64,000 nucleotides of DNA. It comes from JACVRW01 sp963728495 (lineage in GTDB: Bacteria > Actinomycetota > Thermoleophilia > Solirubrobacterales > Thermoleophilaceae). Below the pieces are notes generated by a model that saw only the letters and a program-made list of their open reading frames with translations, was not told the origin of the DNA and made no database searches. A program made the translations under genes and the position numbers. Below are positions 42,188 to 50,101 of the stretch, in pieces (the stretch's first letter is position 1; every line of letters begins with the position of its first letter). The stretch spans positions 124,001 to 188,000 of the forward strand of contig CAVSKI010000005.1 in NCBI GenBank assembly GCA_963728495.1, given 5' to 3'.

Positions 42188-42547
42188 TCAGCCGTCGCCC
42201 GAGGGGGGCGCGACGGCGCCGCCACCCTCTCCGCCCTCAGGCGGAGCCGGTGGGGCAACGGGTGTCTCGCTCGTGCCCCCGCCGTCACCGGTGGCCGGAG
42301 GTGTCGGCACCACCGTGCCGCCGCCCTCGTCGACGGGGGGCGTGACCGGCGCGGCCGGAGTGGTCTCCGTATCGGTTTCCTCGGTCTCCGTGCGCTCGGT
42401 CTCGGTACTGTCGCTGGGCCGCTCTTGGATGGTGGGAACTCCGAGGTCGGCCGGGTTGGTCTCCGGCTCCTCGTCGCCGCCGCTCGCGGTCGCGATCACC
42501 ACGATGAGCAGCAGCAGCACGGCGACGGCGGCGCCGGCCGCCACCAC
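42188..42547 (-). CDS. Single-pass membrane protein with acidic Thr/Pro/Glu-rich exterior
   Basis: At least 119 residues from GTG42547. A hydrophobic helix (VVAAGAAVAVLLLLIVVIA) comes first, then a low-complexity tail rich in Thr, Glu, Pro and Gly. The frame continues upstream without a stop to a Gly/Pro-rich basic stretch starting at CTG42673 (LEDQPTRRLDSGGRPPGG), which reads like a normal cytoplasmic N-terminus before RRRR and the helix. So the true start may be upstream and non-canonical. No catalytic motif is seen; function unknown. Confidence 0.55.
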   Translation of the reverse strand: MVAAGAAVAVLLLLIVVIATASGGDEEPETNPADLGVPTIQERPSDSTETERTETEETDTETTPAAPVTPPVDEGGGTVVPTPPATGDGGGTSETPVAPPAPPEGGEGGGAVAPPSGDG

Positions 42548-42754
42548 GCGGCGGCGCCTGTAAACGGAATCGGGCTCCCGGCCTGGACCTCCGTTTTCGC
42601 CCTCGGGTCCGCCCGGCGGCCCACCCGGCGGCCGCCCTCCGCTGTCGAGACGGCGTGTGGGCTGATCCTCCAGAGCAACCCAACGTAGCAGTTGGGAAGC
42701 GGGCCGACATAGGCGTGCAAGGGTAGGTCCGAACCTCGTTCTCGGGGCGCGGCC

Positions 42755-43177
42755 CTAGGCGTAGTGGAGGTCGGCCGACTCGTCGTCCACCGGTCGCTCG
42801 CAGGTGGGACACCACCAGCGCACCTCGACCGGCGTGCCGCAGGCCTCGTGCCGGGGAGGCTCCGCCGCTTCGCGATGGCGAGCACCCCAGTCGGCGAGCA
42901 GCCGCAGCGATCCGGCCAGCTCGTGACCCGATGCGGTCAGTTCGTAGACAAAACGCTGAGGACGCTCCGAGTAGGGCTGGGCCACGACGATGCCCTCGCT
43001 CTCCAGGCGCCGCAGGCGTTGGGTGAGCACGTTGGGCGCGATCCCCGAGAGCGTGCTCTGCAGGTCTCCGAAACGGCGCGGCCCGTCCAGCAGCGCCTCC
43101 ACCAGCAGCAACGTCCAGCGGTCGCCCACGCTGTCGAGCGCGGCAGCGAGCGGGGTCGGCGGCTCGGCCTCTTTCAC
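42755..43177 (-). CDS. HxlR family regulator with C-terminal zinc-ribbon-like tail
   Basis: A 140-residue regulator from GTG43177. The winged helix includes LDSVGDRWTLLLVEALLDGP, the segment RRFGDLQSTLSGIAPNVLTQ and the wing QPYSERPQRFVYELTASG. The C-terminal part has ACG and CPTC (HEACGTPVEVRWWCPTCERP), which may bind zinc, or sense oxidants through thiols. It is divergent from two HtrA-like protease genes; a palindrome lies between. It probably represses itself and that operon. Confidence 0.88.
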   Translation of the reverse strand: MKEAEPPTPLAAALDSVGDRWTLLLVEALLDGPRRFGDLQSTLSGIAPNVLTQRLRRLESEGIVVAQPYSERPQRFVYELTASGHELAGSLRLLADWGARHREAAEPPRHEACGTPVEVRWWCPTCERPVDDESADLHYA

Positions 43178-43179
43178 GC

Positions 43180-43237
43180 CCGAGAGCCTACTCTCGGCTC
43201 CTTGGTACGGTACTCACTTGCAATTCGCAAGTCACTA
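43180..43237. promoter_or_regulatory. Candidate HxlR operator and leader hairpin
   Basis: At 43211-43237 an extended palindrome centres on ACTTGC-AATTC-GCAAGT with flanking TA.T symmetry. It has the form of HxlR/MarR-like sites and sits between the divergent HxlR and protease genes. At 43180-43197 a 7-bp hairpin CCGAGAG-CCTA-CTCTCGG ends just before the HxlR start codon and would fold in the HxlR mRNA leader. Regulation is inferred. Confidence 0.55.
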
Positions 43238-43256
43238 CCCAGAGGTGGGAGAACCG

Positions 43257-44168
43257 ATGGCAACAGACCTCTTGAACTCGGCAGAGCAGGCGATTGGCAG
43301 CGCGGCGGAGCGCGTGGGACCCTCCGTTGTCGGCCTGGGCAGGGGCTGGGGCCTCGGCTCGGGCGTGATCATCGGCGAGGGCCACGTGCTCACGAGCGCT
43401 CACAACCTGCGTCGCGAGGCGGTCACGGTTGCCTTCGGGGACGGGCGGCGCGCCCGCGCAGAGGTGGCTGCCGCGGACCAGGACCTCGATCTCGCCGTGC
43501 TGGAGGTGGACACCGGCGACGCGCCCGCGATCGCGTGGGAACCGGGCGAGCGGCCCGGGATCGGAGCGCCGGTGCTCGCCGTGGCCAACCCGGGCGGTCG
43601 CGGACTGCGGGTGACCCTCGGCTTCGTGTCTTCAGGAGAGCGCAGCTTTCGCGGCCCGCGCGGCCGCCGTATCCGCGGTGCTATCGAGCACACGGCCCCG
43701 CTCCCGCGCGGCTCGTCGGGCAGCCCGCTGGTCGACACCGGCGGCCGGCTGGTGGGGCTCAACGCCCTGCGGCTGGAGGGCGGGCTGATTCTTGCCGTGG
43801 CGGCATCGGAGGCGGTGCGCGGGCGGGCCATGGCCATGGCCCGCCGCGAGGCGCCGGCCACCGTGCGGCTCGGGGTGGCGGTGGCTCCCCCGCGCGCGGC
43901 GCGCCGCATGCGCCGAGCAGTGGGGCTGCCCGAGCGCGACGGTCTGCTGGTGCGCGGCATCGAGGAAGGCGGGCCCGCCGACGTGGCCGGCATCGAGCGC
44001 GGCGACCTGCTCGTGGCCGCCGCCGGCTCCGAGCTCACCGGCGTGGACTCGCTCTATGAGGTACTCGACGGAGTGTCGCCCGGAGATGCGATCGACCTGA
44101 CCGTGGTGCGGGGCGTGGACGAGCGCACCATCGCCGCCGAGTTCTCAGGCGACGGGGCGACGAGGTGA
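43257..44168 (+). CDS. HtrA-like serine protease with PDZ domain (no signal peptide), gene 1
   Basis: A 303-residue trypsin-like protease from ATG43257 with GGTGGGAG upstream. The triad is His49 (LTSAHNL), Asp78 (DLDLAVLEV) and Ser154 (PRGSSGSPLVD). A PDZ domain covers about 205-295 (GLLVRGIEEGGPADVAGIERGDLL). It lacks a signal peptide or membrane anchor, so it is expected in the cytosol, unlike DegP. It overlaps the second protease gene by four bases. Regulation by the divergent HxlR protein is likely. Substrates unknown. Confidence 0.88.
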   Translation: MATDLLNSAEQAIGSAAERVGPSVVGLGRGWGLGSGVIIGEGHVLTSAHNLRREAVTVAFGDGRRARAEVAAADQDLDLAVLEVDTGDAPAIAWEPGERPGIGAPVLAVANPGGRGLRVTLGFVSSGERSFRGPRGRRIRGAIEHTAPLPRGSSGSPLVDTGGRLVGLNALRLEGGLILAVAASEAVRGRAMAMARREAPATVRLGVAVAPPRAARRMRRAVGLPERDGLLVRGIEEGGPADVAGIERGDLLVAAAGSELTGVDSLYEVLDGVSPGDAIDLTVVRGVDERTIAAEFSGDGATR

Positions 44169-45145
44169 GCGCCGTGCTCGAACACCCGCCCCCGGTCGGG
44201 CCGAGCGAGGCCGAGGCGCTCGACGCCTACTCGCGCGCGGTCATGGCCGTGGCTGAGAGCGTGGGTCCGGCAGTGGCCAGCCTGAGCGTGATGCGGCGCG
44301 TCCGAGGCGGACAGGTTCCCACCGGTGCGGGCAGCGCGGTGGCGCTCACACCGGACGGATATCTGCTGACCTCGGCCCACGTGGTGGGCCGCAACGCGCG
44401 CAACGGGCGCGCAACCTTCGCCGATGGGCGCGACGAGCGCTTCGCCGTGGTCGGCCGAGACCCGCTCTCCGATCTCGCGGTGTTGCGGGTGGAGGGCCAG
44501 CCGCTGGAGGCCGCCACCCTGGGTCAGGCCGAGCAGCTGCGTGTCGGGCAGCTGGTGGTGGCGATCGGGAATCCCCACGGTCTGGGCGGGTCGGTCACCG
44601 CCGGGGTGGTGTCCGCCCTCGGTCGCTCGCTGCCCGCCCGCTCGCGCCGTTCGGGACGGATAATCGACAACGTCATCCAGACCGATGCGTCACTGAACCC
44701 CGGAAGCTCGGGCGGAGCCCTGGCCGACTCGCGCGGCCGCGTGGTCGGGATCAACACGGCCGTGGCCGGTGTGGGGCTGGGCCTGGCGGTGCCGATCAAC
44801 GACTCAACCCAGAGCGTGATCTCCGCGCTGATCCGGGAGGGCCGGGTGCGGCGCGCCTACCTGGGCATCGCCGGCGGTCCGCGACCCGTGCCGCCCCAGG
44901 CGAGGAGCATGGCCGGCACTGACAGCTGCGTCGAGGTGGTCGAGGTCGTGGACGGGAGCCCGGCGGCCCGCGCGTCGATTCGCGCCGAGGACCTGATTCT
45001 CGCCGTCAACGACACCCAAATCACGCGCGTGGAGGACCTCCAGCGGCTGATGGTGGCCGACCTGATCGGTGTTCCGGTAACCGTGCGGCTGCTGCGCGCC
45101 GGCCGGCCGCTCGAGGTCGAGCTGGTGCCGGCGGAGCTGGGCTAG
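44165..45145 (+). CDS. HtrA-like serine protease with PDZ domain (no signal peptide), gene 2
   Basis: A 326-residue S1C protease from GTG44165 in a GTGA overlap. The triad is His72 (LTSAHVV), Asp103 (SDLAVLRV) and Ser182 (PGSSGGALAD). TDASLNPGSSGGALADSRG is the canonical DegP-like loop. A PDZ domain occupies about 235-322. The N-terminus is polar with no export signal. Together with gene 1 it may form a mixed complex, since they are related but divergent in the active-site loop. A globin gene follows 1 bp later. Confidence 0.9.
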   Translation: MSAVLEHPPPVGPSEAEALDAYSRAVMAVAESVGPAVASLSVMRRVRGGQVPTGAGSAVALTPDGYLLTSAHVVGRNARNGRATFADGRDERFAVVGRDPLSDLAVLRVEGQPLEAATLGQAEQLRVGQLVVAIGNPHGLGGSVTAGVVSALGRSLPARSRRSGRIIDNVIQTDASLNPGSSGGALADSRGRVVGINTAVAGVGLGLAVPINDSTQSVISALIREGRVRRAYLGIAGGPRPVPPQARSMAGTDSCVEVVEVVDGSPAARASIRAEDLILAVNDTQITRVEDLQRLMVADLIGVPVTVRLLRAGRPLEVELVPAELG

Positions 45146-45146
45146 C

Positions 45147-45611
45147 GTGGCCGAGCCCACCCTCTACGAATGGGCCGGCGGAGCCGGCGCGTTCGAGCGA
45201 CTCACCGAGGCCTTCTACGAGCGGGTCAAGCGCGACGAGCTGCTCGAGCCGGTCTTCCGCGGCATGGACGCCGATCACCCCAAGCACGTGGCGGCGTGGC
45301 TGGCGGAGGTGTTCGGCGGTCCGAGCCGCTACACCGAGGAGCACGGCGGCTATCCGCACATGCTCGCCAAGCACCGTGGGTTGGCCCTCACAGAGGGCCA
45401 GCGCCGGCGCTGGGTGAACCTGATCTGTGACGCCGCCGACGAGGTCGGTATGCCCTCCGACCCCGAGTTCCGCTCGGCGTTCGTGGCCTACATCGAATGG
45501 GGCACGCGCCTCGCGGTGGCCAACTCGCAGCCCGGCGCCGAGCCGCCGCCGAAGGCGCCGGTGCCGCTGTGGGGCTGGGGCGAGGCTCCGCCCTACAGCC
45601 CCGGCACGTGA
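45147..45611 (+). CDS. Group II truncated hemoglobin
   Basis: A 154-residue 2-on-2 globin from GTG45147. It contains YEWAGGAGAFERLTEAFYER at the start, the proximal His76 in HMLAKHRGL, an RRRWVNLI segment with the group-II Trp and a C-terminal PVPLWGWGEAPPY tail. Such globins bind oxygen, NO or peroxide and protect against nitrosative or oxidative stress. It lies directly after two HtrA-like proteases, perhaps part of the same stress operon. Its 3' end overlaps the convergent NlpC/P60 gene by 19 bp. Confidence 0.9.
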   Translation: MAEPTLYEWAGGAGAFERLTEAFYERVKRDELLEPVFRGMDADHPKHVAAWLAEVFGGPSRYTEEHGGYPHMLAKHRGLALTEGQRRRWVNLICDAADEVGMPSDPEFRSAFVAYIEWGTRLAVANSQPGAEPPPKAPVPLWGWGEAPPYSPGT

Positions 45612-46405
45612 CGCACGGCGAAGCCGCCGGTTGAGACGTCCTCCTCCTGCCAGCGCGTCCCCGCCCGGCCCTGCCCGCTGGTGTCGAAGCGCAGACCGGC
45701 GACGACCATGAACACGTGGCCGCTGTTGGCGTAGATGGTGATCCAGCGGCCCGGCCCGGGTCGCCCGTAGCCCGCCAGCAGGCCCGAGGTGAGCGGCTGG
45801 TCGAGCAGTCCGGCCCCGGCCAGCGCGAAGGAGACCGAGCCCGAGCAGTCGTAGCCGTTATCGCGCCAGGCCCCGTGGCCCCCACCCCACTTGTAGGGGA
45901 ACTTGGCGATCTGGTTCGCGGCCAGGATCACGCGCTTCACGGGCTCGGGCGCCGATTCGGGCGCCACCGCGGTGCCGTCGGGGAGCACGCGCGCACGGGG
46001 GCCGGTGCGCAGGAAGGCGGTTGTGTTGAGGTAGGCGCGGAAGCGGTCGAGCGACGCCCGCGCCTCGCGCAGCTCCGTGCGCACCTCGGCGTCTGTGGGG
46101 GCGCCGGGGCTCGGTGCGTCGTCGGTCGGGTTTACGCCTTCGAGCTCCGCCTCCGAGCCGGCTCCCTGCAGGTCCACCGCGCGCGCCTGTGAGCTCGAGC
46201 TCGGGCTCTGCTCGCGCTGCAGCTCGCGCCCCTCGGCCGCGGCCTCGGGTGTGAGCACGATCTCTTCCTCGGCCGCCGTTGCCTGCCCGCCGTCGGTGTC
46301 GCCCCCGCCCCGACCGCAGCCGGCCACCGCCACCAGGCAGACGGCGAGCGCGAGGAGATGGGTCAGCCCGCGAATGCGGCCTATGTCTGGTGGCGCGATT
46401 TCCAC
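45593..46405 (-). CDS. NlpC/P60-like lipoprotein (putative peptidoglycan hydrolase)
   Basis: About 270 residues from GTG46405, which overlaps the DUF1244 gene by 25 bp; a shorter start is possible. The signal peptide ends at Cys30 in VAGC. A Ser/Glu-rich linker and short coiled region follow to about residue 140. The C-terminal domain has KRVILAANQIAKFPYKWGGG, catalytic Cys in YDCSGSVSFAL and His in SGHVFMVVAG, the pattern of NlpC/P60 endopeptidases. It would act on peptidoglycan at the membrane surface. Confidence 0.82.
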   Translation of the reverse strand: MEIAPPDIGRIRGLTHLLALAVCLVAVAGCGRGGGDTDGGQATAAEEEIVLTPEAAAEGRELQREQSPSSSSQARAVDLQGAGSEAELEGVNPTDDAPSPGAPTDAEVRTELREARASLDRFRAYLNTTAFLRTGPRARVLPDGTAVAPESAPEPVKRVILAANQIAKFPYKWGGGHGAWRDNGYDCSGSVSFALAGAGLLDQPLTSGLLAGYGRPGPGRWITIYANSGHVFMVVAGLRFDTSGQGRAGTRWQEEDVSTGGFAVRHVPGL

Positions 46406-46626
46406 TCCTCGTAGGGCATGCCGTAGACGATCTCTCGCGCCTGAGGGTCGCTCAGCTCGAGCCCCCGCTCCTCGGCCGCCTCGCGGTACCAGCGCGAGAG
46501 GCAGTTGCGGCAGAACCCGGACAGATCCATCAGGTCGATGTTCTGTACATCGGTTCGTTCACGCAAATGCTCGACCAGCCGCCGAAAAGCAGCGGCCTCC
46601 AGCTCGATGCGGGTAGCTTCGTTCAT
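46381..46626 (-). CDS. DUF1244 family protein
   Basis: An 81-residue helical protein. The segment LMDLSGFCRNCLSRWYREAA with an FCRNC motif is the hallmark of DUF1244, and GMPYEEWKSRHQ closes the domain. I know the family chiefly from proteobacteria, where its function is unknown. The two cysteines could hold metal or form a disulfide. It is divergent from the small tail-anchored protein at 46647. Confidence 0.78.
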   Translation of the reverse strand: MNEATRIELEAAAFRRLVEHLRERTDVQNIDLMDLSGFCRNCLSRWYREAAEERGLELSDPQAREIVYGMPYEEWKSRHQT

Positions 46627-46646
46627 CGATCTGGAACGATAGGGAG

Positions 46647-46907
46647 GTGACTGAGCAAGAACCGCCTCATGACATCCTGGCCGCTGAAGAATTCGGAATC
46701 GGGACCCGCGACGAACGCGTTCCGCCCGATCCGACCGGCATCACCGAGCCGCACGACGTGCTCGCCGCGGAGGAATTCGCGATGCCCGCAGGCGACGCCG
46801 CGCGGGCCGACCAGACGAGCGGCCCCGAGCCGCGCACGCTTATGCCGCTGATCGTGCTCTTGGCCTTCGCGGCTCTCGTCGTTCTGCTGGGCCGCCGCCG
46901 CCGCTGA
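46647..46907 (+). CDS. Small tail-anchored protein with internal duplication
   Basis: An 86-residue protein from GTG46647. It contains two copies of a unit PHDILAAEEF / PHDVLAAEEF (residues about 7-16 and 35-44), followed by an acidic linker and one C-terminal membrane helix (LIVLLAFAALVVLL) ending GRRRR. This is a tail-anchor arrangement with the repeats in the cytosol, or a sortase-like tail without an LPxTG. The next gene, a ferredoxin, starts 1 bp after its stop. Function unknown; a membrane partner for redox proteins is one guess. Confidence 0.6.
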   Translation: MTEQEPPHDILAAEEFGIGTRDERVPPDPTGITEPHDVLAAEEFAMPAGDAARADQTSGPEPRTLMPLIVLLAFAALVVLLGRRRR

Positions 46908-46908
46908 G

Positions 46909-47142
46909 ATGGCAGAGCTCTCCGCCGAGAACCGGATCGTCATCACCGTCGACCGGGCGCTGTGCATCGGCTCGGGTGATTGCGTGGACACCGCACCCGA
47001 CGTCTTTCAGCTCGACGATGAGGACAAGGCGGTGGTGGTCGACCCCGACGGCGCGCCGGTCGACGACGTGATCGCCGCGGCCGGCAACTGCCCGGTCAGC
47101 GCGGTGTTCGTGGCCGGCGAAGACGGCGACCTCTACCCCTGA
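46909..47142 (+). CDS. [3Fe-4S]-type ferredoxin
   Basis: A 77-residue ferredoxin. The cluster ligands are Cys19, Cys25 and Cys61 (CIGSGDC, then NCPVSAV); the usual fourth cysteine is missing, giving a 3Fe-4S cluster. Such ferredoxins serve cytochrome P450s and other oxygenases in actinobacteria and can serve KorAB-type enzymes. No P450 is in the window. Its end overlaps the convergent PAS gene by 10 bp. It follows the tail-anchored protein by 1 bp. Confidence 0.92.
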   Translation: MAELSAENRIVITVDRALCIGSGDCVDTAPDVFQLDDEDKAVVVDPDGAPVDDVIAAAGNCPVSAVFVAGEDGDLYP

Positions 47143-47678
47143 CGCTGCTGCATTCGCCGCGCGGCCGACAGCGCGGCGCTCACGAACTGCATGCCGTCCT
47201 CGTCCAGACGATCGCCGTAGCGGCGCTCGAGCAGCTCGAGGAAGCCGGTGACCACTCGCAGCGACTCCCGCATGTCGGGTGGGGCCGAAACCGTTGGCTC
47301 CTCGGGGAGCCCGCGCGCGGTGGCGTACACGAGCCTGCGCTCCGGCACCCCGATCGCTCTCCATGCGAGCCGGCGCCACTCGCGATGCTTCGTCCGGTAG
47401 CGATTGGTGAACTCGACCGTTACTCCCCCCCTCAGCAACGGGGCGAGCTGGTTTTCGCTGAGGCCGAACTCGTCGGGATGCACGAAATGCGTGAAGCGCC
47501 GCTCGCGTAGCTGCTCTGCGCTCCAGCCGAGCACGCCCTGGACGTCGCCGCCCACGTCGCGGAACACGCCGTCGAAGTCGATGGCCACGAATATGTCCCG
47601 CGAGAGCGCCAGGTAGTGCGCGCAGGGGTCCACGCCATAGTTGTTTCCGGCAGCCGGTGATTGGTCCAAGGCGGTCAT
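47133..47678 (-). CDS. PAS-domain protein with degenerate kinase dimerisation helix
   Basis: A 181-residue cytosolic protein. Residues 20-125 form a PAS domain (DIFVAIDFDGVFRDVGGDVQ, GVLGWSAEQLRERRF, FVHPDEF). Residues 132-178 (MRESLRVVTGFLELLERRYG, then DRLDEDGMQF) match the HisKA helix pair of phytochrome-like kinases. The phosphoacceptor His just before DxRExLR is replaced by Pro (PPDMRESLR) and no ATPase domain follows. It may modulate a real kinase by heterodimerising, or be a remnant. It lies downstream of no other signalling gene. Confidence 0.75.
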   Translation of the reverse strand: MTALDQSPAAGNNYGVDPCAHYLALSRDIFVAIDFDGVFRDVGGDVQGVLGWSAEQLRERRFTHFVHPDEFGLSENQLAPLLRGGVTVEFTNRYRTKHREWRRLAWRAIGVPERRLVYATARGLPEEPTVSAPPDMRESLRVVTGFLELLERRYGDRLDEDGMQFVSAALSAARRMQQRQG

Positions 47679-47745
47679 CGCATCTCCCCTCCGGATTCGG
47701 CCTACCGGAGTGAGGGGGCATCCCCGCTTTGGGGTAACCCGCTCG

Positions 47746-49275
47746 CTAGCGGCCGTACACGAACTTGATCAAGCGCCCGGCCAGCTTGGTTCGCTTGGCC
47801 GAGTAGGGCAGCATGTGCAGGTCCTTCTTCGGAGCGAAACGGGTCACGACCAGCGCCTGCTTCTTCGTGTACTTACGGATGCCATCCGCGCCGTGGCGGG
47901 AGCCGAGGCCCGACGACTTCCAGCCTCCCATCGGCAGCTCGAGAGCCAAATAGTTGATCTGAGCGTCGTTCACGGTCACCGCACCCGCCTCGATCCGGCG
48001 GGCCAGCCGCTCCCCCTTGGCCACGTCCTTGGTCCAGACCGAAGCCTGCAGGCCGTAGGGGCTGTCGTTGGAGAGCCGCAGCGCCTCCTCGGAATCGGCG
48101 ACCTTCATGATCGGCAGCGTCGGCCCGAACGTTTCCTCGCGCATGCACTCCATTCCGTGGTCGACGTCGACCAGCACGGTGGGCTCGTAGTAGTGCCCGT
48201 TCTCGTCGCTCCGCTTTCCGCCGGCGACCACACGTGCACCCTTTTCGACCGCATCCTTGACGTGGGCCTCGACGATGTCCGACTGAGGCGGGTGGATGAC
48301 GGCGCCGACATCGACGCTTCCCGCTGCGCCCGGCGCCCCCTGGCGCAGCCCCCGCACCTTCTCGGTAACGAGGCTCACGAACTCGTCATAGATCGGCTCC
48401 TCGACGTAAACGCGCTCGGTGGAGATGCAGGTCTGGCCCGCGTTCTGCATCGAGTAGTGGACGGCCGCGTTGGCGGCCCGCGCGAGGTCGGCGTCCGCGC
48501 ACACGATCATCGGGTCCTTGCCGCCGAGCTCGAGAGAGACGGGAGTGAGCGTTTGCGCCGCGCGTTCCATGACCTTCTTCCCGGTGGCCGTGGAGCCGGT
48601 GAACATGACGAAGTCGACCTGGTCGATCAGCGCCGCGCCGGTCTCACCGGAGCCCGGGGCGACCTGATAGACGCCGTCGGGCAGCCCACACTGGCGCAGC
48701 ATCTCGCCCATCAGCATCGCCGACAGCGGCGTCACCGAGCTGGGCTTGACGACCACCGCGTTGCCCGCGGCCATCGCCGGGATGGCGTCGCCGAACCCGT
48801 TGATGAGAGGGAAGTTCCACGGTCCGATCACGCCCACCACTCCGACCGGCGCATAACGCACCCTCAGCTTTCGGCCCTTGACGAAGGGCGAAGCGGTCTT
48901 GACCTTCTCCTCGGCCAGGAACCTCTGGGCGTTCTTGCCCCAGAACTTGAACGAGCCCATGACGTACGGGAGCTCGGCGAGCTGAGCCTCCTCCCAGGCC
49001 TTGCCGGTCTCGGAGATCAGCGTCCGGATGACGCGGTCGCTGTTGTCGACCATCCACCTCTGGGCGCGCTTGAACACCTCGGCACGTCCCTCGAATCCGA
49101 GCGCCTCCCAGCCCGGCTGCGCCGCGCGCGCCCGCGCTACGAGCTCGGGGACTGCGTCGGGGGGAACCACATCCACGTTCGCCACCACGCGGCCGGTGGC
49201 CGGATTCTCGACCTCGATCTGATTCGGAGGTGCCGCGGCTCCATTGCCCTGCACCTCGGGTACCGCTGTGGCCAC
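47746..49275 (-). CDS. Aldehyde dehydrogenase (succinate-semialdehyde-type)
   Basis: A 509-residue NAD(P)-dependent aldehyde dehydrogenase from GTG49275 with AAGGAGG 5 nt upstream. The N-terminal GNGAAAPPNQIEVENPATG leads to PWNFPLINGFGDAIPAMAAG, the cofactor loop FTGSTATGKKVM, catalytic Glu in LELGGKDP and catalytic Cys in NAGQTCIS. The C-terminal tail of about 45 residues after KQALVVTRF is longer than usual and basic, and could be a membrane-associating segment. It is in a run with an SDR and a flavin monooxygenase, suggesting alcohol-to-ketone-to-ester or aldehyde oxidation steps. Confidence 0.88.
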   Translation of the reverse strand: MATAVPEVQGNGAAAPPNQIEVENPATGRVVANVDVVPPDAVPELVARARAAQPGWEALGFEGRAEVFKRAQRWMVDNSDRVIRTLISETGKAWEEAQLAELPYVMGSFKFWGKNAQRFLAEEKVKTASPFVKGRKLRVRYAPVGVVGVIGPWNFPLINGFGDAIPAMAAGNAVVVKPSSVTPLSAMLMGEMLRQCGLPDGVYQVAPGSGETGAALIDQVDFVMFTGSTATGKKVMERAAQTLTPVSLELGGKDPMIVCADADLARAANAAVHYSMQNAGQTCISTERVYVEEPIYDEFVSLVTEKVRGLRQGAPGAAGSVDVGAVIHPPQSDIVEAHVKDAVEKGARVVAGGKRSDENGHYYEPTVLVDVDHGMECMREETFGPTLPIMKVADSEEALRLSNDSPYGLQASVWTKDVAKGERLARRIEAGAVTVNDAQINYLALELPMGGWKSSGLGSRHGADGIRKYTKKQALVVTRFAPKKDLHMLPYSAKRTKLAGRLIKFVYGR

Positions 49276-49306
49276 GTCGTCCTCCTTGTCGAACTCTCAA
49301 GAAACC

Positions 49307-50101
49307 CTAACGTCGTGAGCGCCGCCGCTCGCCCAGCTTGCGAAGCGCCTCGGCGCCGGCGACCGCGTTTCGGCCCGCCAGCGCGGTACTGCGCGCCGCC
49401 CAGCCGCGCCAGCGTGGGATCACCAACACGAGCTGCTTGGAATCGAGCAGCCCGATCACCCCGTCCGCGACCTCTTCCGCGGAGAGCATCCGCGGCGCCG
49501 ACCAGATGATGGCCGACTCGTGTTCGGCCGCGCGCTCGCGCGTCATCTCGGTGTCCGCGCCGTCGGGGCAGACAGCGTGCACGGTGATGGGTATTCCCGC
49601 GGCCCGCAGGTCGCCCTGAAGCGACTGCGTGAAGCCCAGCACCGCGTGCTTGGTCGCCGCATACACGGCCAGGCCCGGCACCGGCGCCAGGGCCGACAGC
49701 GAGGCCAGGTTGATCAAGTGCATGTTCTGCCCACCGCTCCCGCGCATCGCCTCGATGGCCGCCCGCGAGCCCCAGATCACGCCCAGCACGTTGACCTCGG
49801 CCAGCAGGCGCACCTCCTGGTCGGAGTGCTCCCATGACTTGCGCGTGCGCAGCACCCCGGCGTTGTTGACCCAGACCTCCAGCGGGCCGCGCTCCACCGC
49901 CAGCCGCGCCGCCTCGCGATGGGCGTCGGGATCGCGCACGTCGAGCCGAGCGGAGAAGCCGCCTACCTGCTCGGCCGTTCGCTGCGCCGCCTCCGCGTCG
50001 ATGTCCGTAGCGAGAACCGTGTAGCCGCGACCGGAGAGCCGCTTGGCGATCTCGCGGCCGAAGCCGCGGCCGGCCCCGGTGACCACTGCCACGCCCGCCA
50101 T
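49307..50101 (-). CDS. SDR family oxidoreductase
   Basis: A 264-residue short-chain dehydrogenase. ATG50101 overlaps the stop of the monooxygenase gene by one base (TGATG). Cofactor motif TGAGRGFG, NNAG in VWVNNAGVLRT, catalytic residues in LASLSALAPVPGLAVYAATK. Such SDRs, next to FMO-type monooxygenases and ALDH, often oxidise the secondary alcohol that becomes the ketone substrate of a Baeyer-Villiger enzyme. That pathway is an inference from neighbours. Confidence 0.88.
   Translation of the reverse strand: MAGVAVVTGAGRGFGREIAKRLSGRGYTVLATDIDAEAAQRTAEQVGGFSARLDVRDPDAHREAARLAVERGPLEVWVNNAGVLRTRKSWEHSDQEVRLLAEVNVLGVIWGSRAAIEAMRGSGGQNMHLINLASLSALAPVPGLAVYAATKHAVLGFTQSLQGDLRAAGIPITVHAVCPDGADTEMTRERAAEHESAIIWSAPRMLSAEEVADGVIGLLDSKQLVLVIPRWRGWAARSTALAGRNAVAGAEALRKLGERRRSRR

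Noticed and set aside
47641..49509. A 622-codon plus-strand frame over the aldehyde dehydrogenase
   Set aside because: Antisense shadow of a gene with intact catalytic motifs and a strong ribosome binding site.
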